Numbered from the stretch's first letter, positions 1 through 5,482 are shown. The stretch: DNA of 6,323 nucleotides from Thermoleophilia bacterium (GCA_014534155.1 JACVSB010000107.1:1-6323), one strand, 5' to 3'. A program made the numbers and translations. The notes: generated by a model not told the origin, from the sequence alone.

Positions 1-686
1 ACCGCCAGCGAGTACGAGCGCGCCACGACCGCCTGCGCCTCGAGGGCCTCGGCCGCCCAGGAGGAGGGCATCTCCTGCGGCACGACACCGCGCAGGTACG
101 ACTCCCGCGGAAGTGTGTTGAGCACGGAGAGCGCCGTGCCCGCCGGCGACGAGGCGACGAGGAGGCTGCCGCGGTACGCGACGCCGGCGAGCTCGAGCGC
201 CGCAGACCCGGGAGCGATCGTGGCCGGGGTCTCGACGCTTCGCGTCCCGCCGGGGCCCGCGAGCCGCACGCCGCCGGGCTGCGGGGTGACCGTGTAGGCG
301 CCGGCGGCGAGGGCCTGCCCGGAGACCGAAAACGGAGCGCCGGAGGAGACGACCACCGAGGGCCTCGCGGAAGCGAGAAGCACCTTGACCGTCGCGTTCG
401 GGAGCCCCGGCGAGACGACCGTCCCGCGGTAGTAGTGCTGCAGGATTTCCGCGTGGCCCGACCCGTGCCGGGCAAGGCCGAGCGCACCGTACTGGCTCAG
501 GCCGATCCCGTGGCCCCAACCGCGTCCCGTGACGACGAAGACGGACGCGCCCGGAGCGCTTGCGGGCACGACGAGCGCGGCAGCCGCGGTGAGGAGCGCG
601 AGGCGCGAACCGGCGAGGACGTGGCGCGGAGGACGCGGGCGACGCCCGACCCGCGCGCGAGCGCCCGCTCCTCTCCGCAGCCTCAT
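1..686 (-). CDS. SpoIID/LytB-domain secreted protein, N-terminal part (3' end outside window)
   Basis: Read on the minus strand, an open frame runs from ATG at 686 through the left edge, giving 228 residues with no stop. An Arg-rich start (residues 1-28) is followed by a hydrophobic stretch at about 29-47 (LALLTAAAALVVPASAPGA), which looks like a signal peptide, so export is likely. Residues 54-69 read GRGWGHGIGLSQYGAL, followed by an ILQHYYRGT segment at 81-89, both hallmarks of SpoIID/LytB proteins. Residues 190-227 match the start of the SpoIID domain (ESYLRGVVPQEMP, then EALEAQAVVARSYSL). Glu205 in PQEMP aligns with the catalytic Glu of SpoIID-type peptidoglycan lytic transglycosylases. 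The likely role is cell-wall glycan cleavage or remodelling outside the membrane; in actinobacteria the exact function is mostly unknown. No sporulation neighbours are visible. It is the downstream minus-strand neighbour of the oxidoreductase remnant. Family assignment is secure; the substrate is not. Confidence 0.9.
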   Translation of the reverse strand, partial: MRLRRGAGARARVGRRPRPPRHVLAGSRLALLTAAAALVVPASAPGASVFVVTGRGWGHGIGLSQYGALGLARHGSGHAEILQHYYRGTVVSPGLPNATVKVLLASARPSVVVSSGAPFSVSGQALAAGAYTVTPQPGGVRLAGPGGTRSVETPATIAPGSAALELAGVAYRGSLLVASSPAGTALSVLNTLPRESYLRGVVPQEMPSSWAAEALEAQAVVARSYSLA

Positions 687-766
687 CTGGAGACAGTATG
701 GCTGGGAGTCGTGCTCCTGACGAGCGCGTCCCGCGCCCTCGTTGTGCCGCCGCTCGTCGGTGCCGA

Positions 767-1080
767 CTACCCGAGCGGGCGGAGCGATCCGCCGACGAGC
801 TCGAGCTCCGCCTCGACGGGGACGTGTTCCTCCTCGCGCGGAACCTCTTGCTGGATGCCGACCTGGGCGGCGAGGAACGGCGACAGGTAGCGCCCGACGA
901 CCTTGGTCGGCGGCCACCAGAGCGGTCGGCCTCCACCGTCGAGCCGCGTCCGCTCGCCTCGGCGCGCAGGTAGCGGTCGGCCCCGCCGGTGAGGAGAAGG
1001 CCGCGCAGGATCGGACGGAAGGGCTTCGGGGCGTCGGAGACGCGTGCGCTCGCGCGACAGCGCGGCGAGCGGAAAGCGCG
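767..1080 (-). pseudogene. C-terminal remnant of a sulfide:quinone-oxidoreductase-like FAD oxidoreductase
   Basis: On the minus strand, one frame from about 1041 down to 926 reads PKPFRPILRGLLLTGGADRYLRAEA. A second frame from about 923 to the TAG at 767-769 reads PLWWPPTKVVGRYLSPFLA and then a short acidic tail. Together these match the C-terminal region of SQR-like NAD(P)/FAD-dependent oxidoreductases, which normally contain the order FRPVLRG, LLTGG, RYLRA, LWWPP.K, GRYLAPYL. The frames join cleanly if one C is added in the CC at 924-925, giving DPLWWPPTK. Upstream the first frame meets a stop at 1081-1083, there is no plausible start codon, and the N-terminal FAD-binding, cysteine and NAD-binding regions (about three quarters of a normal 370-420 residue protein) are absent in all frames. 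It is therefore a 5'-truncated, frameshifted remnant and cannot make an enzyme. SQR rather than NDH-2 is a judgement from motif resemblance. Confidence 0.75.
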
Positions 1081-1165
1081 CTACCTCGCTTCAGCCTCGC
1101 GGGCTCCGCCACCGCGAGCGGAATCCTGCCGAACGTGCCGCGGCGAACTACTGACGCGGTGCGCT

Positions 1166-1180
1166 CGGCCGCAGCGGCCG
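1166..1180. repeat. GC-rich inverted repeat before the SDR gene
   Basis: CGGCCGC and GCGGCCG are perfect inverted arms separated by one A, ending 15 nt before the dehydrogenase start. It could be an operator half-site pair or a 5' leader hairpin. In DNA this GC-rich it may also be chance. There is no T-tract, so a terminator is unlikely. The rest of 1081-1195 shows no recognisable gene or convincing promoter boxes. Confidence 0.3.
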
Positions 1181-1195
1181 TGAGAGGATGCGGGG

Positions 1196-2062
1196 ATGAG
1201 CGCGCAGCGGGCAGGCGCGGGCGGACGAACTGCGCTCGTGACCGGGGGCGGCTCGGGAATCGGCGCGGCCGTCGCGCGCCGGCTTGCGAGCGAGGGCTAC
1301 TCGGTCGCCCTCGTGGGGCGACGGCCGGGCCCCCTCGGGTCGACCGCCGAGGACGTTCGGCGGCGCGGCGCCTCCGCGCTCACGTGCGTCGCGGACGTGG
1401 GCGAGGCCGCAGAGATGGAAGCGGCCGTCGAGGCGTCGGTGCAGGCGTTCGGCGGCCTCGACCTGCTCGTCAACAACGCGGGCATCGGCGACAGCGGACC
1501 GGCTCTCGAGGAGGAGCCCGCGGGGTGGGACGCCGTCCTGCGCACGAACCTGACCGGCGCGTTCCTCGCCGCCCGCGCCGGCCTTCCGCACCTCATCGCC
1601 CGCGGCGGGTCGATCGTCAACGTCGCGTCCGTCAGCGGCTTCCTGGCTGGCCCCGGCTGGACCTCGTACTGCACCTCGAAGGCGGGGCTCGTCATGCTCA
1701 CGCGCTGTCTCGCCAACGACTACGGCCCCGCTGGCGTGCGGACCAACTGCGTGTGCCCGGGGTGGGTACGAACGGCGATGGGTGACGAGGACATGGACGC
1801 GGTCGCGCGCCTGCACGGCACGGACCGCGAAGGGGCGTACCGGCTCGTGCACGAGAACCACCCGGCCCGGCGACCGGCCGACCCGGAGGAGGTCGCCGCC
1901 GTCGTCTCCTTCCTCGCCGGGGCGGACGCGAGCTACGTGAACGGGGTTGCGCTCCCGGTGGACGGCGGGGCGATGGTCGTCGACCCGACCGCGACCGCAA
2001 CCCTCTTCAGGGGGAGCGGCGAGCCGGAGCTACCCGCGGCCGGGCGGGGCGCGGCTGACTAG
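1196..2062 (+). CDS. Short-chain dehydrogenase/reductase (classical SDR)
   Basis: This 288-residue protein is a classical SDR, an NAD(P)(H)-dependent oxidoreductase acting on an alcohol/carbonyl group in the cytoplasm. Visible features are the cofactor motif TGGGSGIG (16-23), Arg42-Arg43 after the second beta strand (suggesting NADP(H)), Asp67-Val68 for adenine contact, NNAG (93-96), and the catalytic tetrad Asn118, Ser145, Tyr158 and Lys162 in SYCTSK. PGWVRT follows the active site and PVDGG marks the usual C-terminus. About 25 extra residues follow the usual end of ~250-residue SDRs; they are Pro/Gly/Ala-rich and probably disordered. The ATG is supported by GAGAGG at 1182-1187, 8 nt upstream, and by the correct distance to the glycine motif. 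It resembles 3-oxoacyl-ACP reductase and glucose-1-dehydrogenase-like SDRs, but the substrate cannot be inferred. It stands alone on the plus strand and overlaps the stop of the DUF2277 gene. Confidence 0.93.
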   Translation: MSAQRAGAGGRTALVTGGGSGIGAAVARRLASEGYSVALVGRRPGPLGSTAEDVRRRGASALTCVADVGEAAEMEAAVEASVQAFGGLDLLVNNAGIGDSGPALEEEPAGWDAVLRTNLTGAFLAARAGLPHLIARGGSIVNVASVSGFLAGPGWTSYCTSKAGLVMLTRCLANDYGPAGVRTNCVCPGWVRTAMGDEDMDAVARLHGTDREGAYRLVHENHPARRPADPEEVAAVVSFLAGADASYVNGVALPVDGGAMVVDPTATATLFRGSGEPELPAAGRGAAD

Positions 2063-2328
2063 GCTGCGCGCCGCTCTGCCGCGCGGGCGCGCGCCTTCTC
2101 CGCCTCGCGCGTGCGATCCCGCGGCGGCGCCGAGGTCACGAGCTCGTCGAGAAGTTGCCGCGAGACAGCCGCGACGCCGTCCACCGCGCGCTCGAACGCC
2201 TCCGCGTTCGCACGTGACGGCCTGGCGAAGCCGCTGATCTTGCGCACGTACTGGCTGGCGGCCGCGCGCACGTCCTCCTCGGTCGCCGGAGGGTCGAAGT
2301 TGTAGAGGGTATGGATGCTTCGGCACAT
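2059..2328 (-). CDS. DUF2277 family protein
   Basis: This 89-residue protein begins MCRSIHTLYNFDPPAT, continues with an ASQYVRKISGFARPS segment (about 24-38) and an ANAEAFERAV helix, and ends with LVTSAPPRDR followed by a charged Arg/Ala tail. This order and length match DUF2277, a small uncharacterised bacterial family whose N-terminal MCR.I..L.NF signature is nearly invariant. No catalytic activity is known. The conserved Cys2 may be functional, but that is a guess. ATG at 2328 is the only start that preserves the signature. It is the last gene of the minus-strand cluster, 49 nt after the micro membrane protein, so it may be co-transcribed. Its TAG stop shares the palindromic CTAG at 2059-2062 with the stop of the convergent SDR gene. 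Family assignment is confident; function unknown. Confidence 0.9.
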   Translation of the reverse strand: MCRSIHTLYNFDPPATEEDVRAAASQYVRKISGFARPSRANAEAFERAVDGVAAVSRQLLDELVTSAPPRDRTREAEKARARAAERRAA

Positions 2329-2377
2329 GGCCCCAGCCTACCGCGCCCTCGGCCTGGAACGCACCACCAGGCACGCC

Positions 2378-2470
2378 TCATTCGCGTCCCCGCGCGACGA
2401 GCGCCGCGAGGGCTGCGACGAGGAGCGCGAGGAGCACCCAGCCCGCCAGGAGGGCCTCCGTCTCGCTCAC
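2378..2470 (-). CDS. 30-residue single-pass membrane microprotein
   Basis: Starting at GTG 2470, this frame encodes 30 residues: a short acidic N-terminus (VSETEA, initiator read as Met), one hydrophobic helix of about 20 residues (LLAGWVLLALLVAALAALVA), and a charged RGRE end. By the positive-inside rule the N-terminus would lie outside and the RGR end in the cytoplasm. The GTG overlaps the TGA of the upstream PRC-barrel gene (GTGA on the minus strand, 2467-2470), the same 4-nt coupling seen at two other junctions in this cluster; this is the main reason to accept it as real. The same frame is open further upstream but would lie entirely inside the PRC gene and gives no sensible protein. It has no recognised family. 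It could be a small subunit or regulator of the NRAMP-type transporter encoded upstream, by analogy with other microproteins that bind transporters; that is inference. Confidence 0.6.
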   Translation of the reverse strand: MSETEALLAGWVLLALLVAALAALVARGRE

Positions 2471-2796
2471 CGGCGAAGCTCCTCGGTGAGCGGCTCGAGC
2501 TCGCGGGCGTCCCCCCCGATCCTCACGGTCCCTGGGCCCCAGTCGGCGACACGGTCCGCCGGGATGAAGCGCGCGCGCCGGGTGGCGCGGCGCGTCAGCC
2601 AGGAGAGGAGCGCGGGGCCCTGGGCGCGGCCTTCCGCGTAGCCCCACCCGTGCGCGACCCGCGCAAACGCGCCCTTGCCGACCACGAGGCCGACGACGCG
2701 GAACCCGTCGCGCTCGACGCGGATATCGCGGACCGGCCCGAGCGGCCGTCCGTTCGAGTCCACTACCTGCGAGGCGAGGAGCTCACTCGCTCGCAT
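2467..2796 (-). CDS. PRC-barrel domain protein
   Basis: This 109-residue protein starts MRASELLASQVVDSNGRPLG, followed by VRDIRVERDGFRVVGLVVG, the strand pattern of a PRC-barrel (residues about 1-40). After it come FARVAHGWGYAEGRAQG, an Arg-rich helix (about 66-77), and ARFIPADRVADWGPGTVRIGG, which carries the second characteristic strand pair. PRC-barrels occur in photosynthetic reaction-centre H subunits, RimM and many small stand-alone proteins, generally as binding or scaffold modules rather than enzymes. No signal peptide or membrane helix is seen, so it is probably cytoplasmic. Its ATG at 2796 lies inside the upstream PRC-like gene (14-nt overlap), and its TGA overlaps the GTG of the following micro membrane gene. 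Placement two genes after the transporter suggests a role in sensing or assembly related to it. The fold is likely; partner and ligand are unknown. Confidence 0.82.
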   Translation of the reverse strand: MRASELLASQVVDSNGRPLGPVRDIRVERDGFRVVGLVVGKGAFARVAHGWGYAEGRAQGPALLSWLTRRATRRARFIPADRVADWGPGTVRIGGDARELEPLTEELRR

Positions 2797-3178
2797 CGCC
2801 GGCTCCCGGCAGCGGCTCGATCAGGTTCGCGGAGAGCCAGCGCTCGAGCCGCGCCACGTCCGGCAGGTCGTCGAACCGAACGCCGACGCGGATGAACGGC
2901 TCGAGCTCGACGACGAGCGAGCCATCGATCTTCGCCGGCCCGGCGGGCGCCGAGCGCGGCCGAAGGCGCGCTGCGGTCGCGGCCATCCACCCGCCGATCG
3001 TCCCGCCAAGCCGCTGCCCGAGCGCCTCCGCCCCCGTGAGGATCGCTTGCACCTCCGGCGCACCCCCCTCCTCGGGGAAACCGAGCTCGAGGTCGTCGAC
3101 GCGCCCGATCGCCAGCCGGTCGCAGTCGACGACCTGCTGGTCGAGGAGGGCCACGCGGACGCTCACGTGCTTGCTCAT
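2783..3178 (-). CDS. PRC-barrel-like protein coupled to the NRAMP-type transporter
   Basis: This 131-residue protein has a PRC-barrel-like N-terminus: VALLDQQVVDCDRLAIGRVD and DLEL at residues 9-32 follow the LL...VVD..G..VG.V.DLEL pattern. EVQAILTGAEALGQRLGG (42-59) resembles the segment after the barrel in related proteins. The C-terminal half contains SLVVELEPFIRVGVRFDDLP, a helix LERWLSANLI, and an acidic end. It has no membrane helix or signal peptide, so it is probably cytoplasmic. ATG at 3178 overlaps the transporter's TGA (ATGA, 3175-3178), a standard coupling arrangement. The same frame is open far upstream, but that sequence is an Arg-rich antiparallel reading of the transporter gene and not protein-like. 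Transporter, this protein and the next PRC protein probably act in the same process, perhaps a cytoplasmic complex at the transporter; direct evidence for that is lacking. Confidence 0.78.
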   Translation of the reverse strand: MSKHVSVRVALLDQQVVDCDRLAIGRVDDLELGFPEEGGAPEVQAILTGAEALGQRLGGTIGGWMAATAARLRPRSAPAGPAKIDGSLVVELEPFIRVGVRFDDLPDVARLERWLSANLIEPLPGAGDASE

Positions 3179-4407
3179 GCGACGCCGGCCCGCGTGAGCA
3201 CGAGGAGGGGAAACGCCGCCAGCGACACGACGACGCTGACGACGATGGTCGCCGTGCCGACGACGTTCGAGAGCCGGCCGTTCGCGAGCTCGCCCATGAT
3301 CTCGCGGTCGTTTCCGACCAGGAGCACGGGGAGGAAGAGGAAGGGCAAGAGGGAGGCGCTGAAGACGACGGCGATGATCGTCACCGTGATCGGGTCGATC
3401 GTCGTCAAGGCGAGCGCGCTCGCGGCGAGGAGCAGGGCGAGCGTGACCGTCGTGAAGCGGGCCGCCCGGACAGGCGGCTGCACCTTGCCGTACGACCAGC
3501 CGAAGTACTGGGCCACGTCGTAGCCCGTCGCGAGGAGGGTCTCGAGCGTCGCGCCGAAGGTCGCCGCGAAGACGCCGACGATCGCGATCGCGAGACCGAT
3601 CTTGCCCAGCGCCACGCCAACCGGAAGCACCGTTTGCGACAGGTGCTCGACCTCGATCGCCGGCTCGAAGAAGACGAGAAAGGCGACGGCCTGGATCGCG
3701 ACCGCCAGGAGGCCGCCGAGCGGGAAACCGACGATCACGTTCACGCGCATCTCCACGAGATCCTTCGGCCGCCAGCGGCTCTCGACGGCGCCGGACGAGA
3801 AGAAGAACATCTCGTACGGCGTCATCTGCGCGCCGATCAGGACGACGACGAAGAAGAGGTACGCGCCCCAGCTCTCTCCGGCCGTCGGAGCGAGCGTCGT
3901 CGCCGACTCGAGCAGCGCCGACCAGTCGGGCCCGAGCGCCCACACGGCGACGACGTAGACGAGCATGGTCAGCCCGAGGAGGCCGTAGAGGCGCTCCATG
4001 ACCTCGAAGGGAAGCACCCACACGACGGCGAGCACGAGGAAGGCCGCCAGCGGGACCCAGAGCAGGTAGTGGACGCTCGTCGCCAGCTCGAGCGCGAGGG
4101 CGACGCCCGAGAGCTCGGCCATGACGAGGAGGCCCGTGACGAGCAGCGACCCGACGAGCCCGAAGAGGGCGTAGCGCGGGCCCAGCCGGGAGCGGGCGAG
4201 GGCGAGCGCGGGACGCTGCGTCTTGAGCGCGATCCGTCCCGACATCTCGGCGAAGCACATGATCCCGGCCACGGAGACGAGCGCTACCCACGCGAGGCGG
4301 AGGCCGAAGCGGGCGCCGACCTGCGCGTCGGCGACGAGGTCTCCGATGTCGATGAAGCCGCCGATCGCCGAGAGCGTCCCGAGCGTGAACGCGAAGAGCT
4401 TGCTCAC
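3175..4407 (-). CDS. NRAMP-family divalent metal transporter with non-canonical metal site
   Basis: This 410-residue polytopic protein has about 11 hydrophobic helices, as in NRAMP/SLC11 proton- or ion-coupled metal importers of the inner membrane. The first helix carries GGFIDIGDLV with Asp20-Ile-Gly-Asp23 where canonical members have DPGN. Helix 3 has MAELSGVAL (Glu98), matching the conserved AE..G motif. Helix 6 has GAQMTPYEMFFFSSG (192-206) where canonical members have MPHN followed by LYLHS. By eye, the metal-binding Met is replaced by Thr196, His by Tyr198 and Asn by Glu199; Met195 lies one position away. Loss of the Met ligand is known in NRAMP-related Mg2+ transporters, so Mg2+ or Mn2+ is a reasonable guess. 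The GTG at 4407 is chosen because the transmembrane signature begins directly after it and it overlaps the upstream TGA (GTGA); an ATG at 4488 would add 27 unrelated residues. Its stop overlaps the ATG of the PRC-like gene. Confidence 0.88.
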   Translation of the reverse strand: MSKLFAFTLGTLSAIGGFIDIGDLVADAQVGARFGLRLAWVALVSVAGIMCFAEMSGRIALKTQRPALALARSRLGPRYALFGLVGSLLVTGLLVMAELSGVALALELATSVHYLLWVPLAAFLVLAVVWVLPFEVMERLYGLLGLTMLVYVVAVWALGPDWSALLESATTLAPTAGESWGAYLFFVVVLIGAQMTPYEMFFFSSGAVESRWRPKDLVEMRVNVIVGFPLGGLLAVAIQAVAFLVFFEPAIEVEHLSQTVLPVGVALGKIGLAIAIVGVFAATFGATLETLLATGYDVAQYFGWSYGKVQPPVRAARFTTVTLALLLAASALALTTIDPITVTIIAVVFSASLLPFLFLPVLLVGNDREIMGELANGRLSNVVGTATIVVSVVVSLAAFPLLVLTRAGVA

Positions 4408-4856
4408 GGCTCGGCTCGCCGCGCAGTCGCCTCGAGCCTCCTCGCGAGCCCGGGAAGGGGCGCCGCGAGCGAGGGCAACGCGTCCCACCGGCCGTCCTGC
4501 GAGGCGATGCGAAGCTGTCCCAGCGCGTCCGTCACGCGGGCGGCGAGCTCCATCACCCGAGAGCGCGTCTCCCGCGTGTCTCCGCGCGGGTCGAAGGCCG
4601 CGAACTCCGAAGCGGCGCTCTCCGCGTCACCCTCGGCCTCGCGGAAGGCGACCGCGGCAGCCTGGCGCGTCACGCGGCCTTCCTCGAGCTCGCGGACCCA
4701 GAGCCGTCCGGTCTGGACCTGGGAGCGAAGCGTTTCCGCCGCAAGCGCCGCTCGCTCCCGGTAGTCCCCCTCGGTGCGCGGCGGAGCTTGCACGTACCAG
4801 ACGGAAGCGGCCAGCACGACCGCCGCTCCGGCTGCCCCCACTGCGCGCGTACGCAT
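4404..4856 (-). CDS. Membrane-anchored helical protein of unknown function
   Basis: I do not recognise this 150-residue protein. Residues 1-4 are basic and residues about 5-22 are hydrophobic (AVGAAGAAVVLAASVWYV), either a signal peptide or an N-terminal anchor; there is no lipobox Cys. The remainder (30-150) is rich in Ala, Glu and Arg, has almost no Gly/Pro until residue ~90, and looks like several amphipathic helices, including RERAALAAETLRSQVQTGRL and VTRQAAAVAFREAEGDAES. This is consistent with a helical bundle facing outward. The TGA overlaps the GTG of the transporter (4404-4407), so the two are probably translated together, hinting at an extracytoplasmic accessory subunit or a cell-envelope stress function. 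ATG at 4856 is preceded by a GC hairpin holding a GGGGGA tract. No key motif supports a specific function. Confidence 0.72.
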   Translation of the reverse strand: MRTRAVGAAGAAVVLAASVWYVQAPPRTEGDYRERAALAAETLRSQVQTGRLWVRELEEGRVTRQAAAVAFREAEGDAESAASEFAAFDPRGDTRETRSRVMELAARVTDALGQLRIASQDGRWDALPSLAAPLPGLARRLEATARRAEP

Positions 4857-4869
4857 TGCTCGCTTTCTT

Positions 4870-4888
4870 CCCCCGCCGATTGCGGGGG
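4870..4888 (-). promoter_or_regulatory. GC hairpin in the leader of the membrane-anchored protein gene
   Basis: CCCCCGC and GCGGGGG pair perfectly (7 bp) around a 5-nt loop. On the minus strand the hairpin ends 13 nt before the ATG at 4856 and is followed by AAGAAAG, not by T residues, so it is not a standard intrinsic terminator. The only purine-rich ribosome-binding candidate, GGGGGA, lies in or directly after the 3' arm, so the stem could hide it. The hairpin sits in the only sizeable gap (110 nt) between genes of the cluster, so it may separate the UspA-like gene from the transporter genes. Confidence 0.35.
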
Positions 4889-4966
4889 ACAAACGCGCGC
4901 GACGGCGCCGAAGCCCGACTGGAGGGACTGGAGGGAAGCCGACGCCGGCGACGACCGGCCGCGGGG

Positions 4967-5482
4967 CTACGAGAGGACGGGCCCCGGGCCTAGCCCCTCG
5001 TGCCGCGACGGCGGCACCTTCGGCCGCCGTTCCGCGCCGGCACCACCGTTCGCGACAAGCACGGGGACGGCGGCCTCTCGCACGACTCTCCGCGCCGTCC
5101 GCACGCGGCCGGCGCGTGCGAGCCGGGAGCCGCAGCGGCTCCCGACGACGATCAGGTCGGCGTCCGCAGCATCCGCGAGGCGCACGATCACGTCCGCCGG
5201 ATCGCCGGCGAAGAGCTCGAGGGCGTAGGGGACGCCCGCATCGTCGGAGCGTTCCGCGGCGTCGGCGAGCGGCTCGTCCCACGCAGCGCCGAGCAGCCGG
5301 GAGGGCAGCGCGCGAACCGGTCCGCCGCGCGCGCGAACGACCCACACGACCGGGGCGAGCACGTGGACGAACACCGCCGCCGCGCCCGACCCGGAGGCGA
5401 TGGCGAGGCCAAGGTCGACCGCGCGCTGCGAGGACGGCGACCCCGAGGTGGCAACCAGCACCGTCTGCAGGGTCGCGTTCAC
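4967..5482 (-). CDS. Universal stress protein (UspA) family protein
   Basis: This 171-residue protein shows the UspA alpha/beta fold: a first strand LQTVLVATSGSPSSQRAVDL (5-24), a second strand AAAVFVHVLAP (34-44), the segment ALELFAGDPADVIVRLADAA (87-106), the strand DLIVVGSR (109-116), and a final VVREAAVPVLVA (133-144). UspA proteins are cytoplasmic and act in stress, often binding ATP. The ATP signature G-x2-G-x9-G-S/T is degenerate here: Gly114 is present, but the second Gly is Cys117 and the final G-S/T pair is Val127-Arg128, so nucleotide binding is doubtful. About 27 polar residues follow the usual C-terminus. GTG 5482 is chosen because the first strand begins a few codons later; the longer frame from ATG 5611 adds an Arg-rich segment unlike the family. 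It is divergent from the kinase remnant and 110 nt upstream of the transporter cluster. Confidence 0.85.
   Translation of the reverse strand: MNATLQTVLVATSGSPSSQRAVDLGLAIASGSGAAAVFVHVLAPVVWVVRARGGPVRALPSRLLGAAWDEPLADAAERSDDAGVPYALELFAGDPADVIVRLADAADADLIVVGSRCGSRLARAGRVRTARRVVREAAVPVLVANGGAGAERRPKVPPSRHEGLGPGPVLS

Noticed and set aside
115..973. Several short plus-strand open frames over the SpoIID gene and the oxidoreductase remnant
   Set aside because: All are low-complexity Arg/Ala/Ser products opposite a minus-strand frame with unmistakable SpoIID motifs or opposite the remnant.
1166..1180. Inverted repeat as a transcription terminator
   Set aside because: There is no T-tract on either strand, and it lies just before a start codon.
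742..1785. Long plus-strand open frame crossing the oxidoreductase remnant and the SDR gene
   Set aside because: Its product is Arg/Ala-rich with no domain and overlaps the SDR in another frame; this is typical of stop-poor high-GC DNA.
3179..4291. Long N-terminal extension of the 131-residue PRC-like protein
   Set aside because: The extension is an Arg-rich reading of the transporter gene in another frame; the ATG at 3178 overlaps the transporter stop and begins the recognisable domain.
3634..4764. Long plus-strand open frame opposite the transporter and the helical protein gene
   Set aside because: The product is a charged Asp/Glu/Arg/His-rich sequence without motifs, antisense to genes with clear membrane and start-coupling evidence.
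4857..5345. Upstream extension of the helical protein frame toward 5345
   Set aside because: It overlaps the UspA-like gene in another frame and is Arg-rich; the signal/anchor segment begins only at the ATG at 4856.
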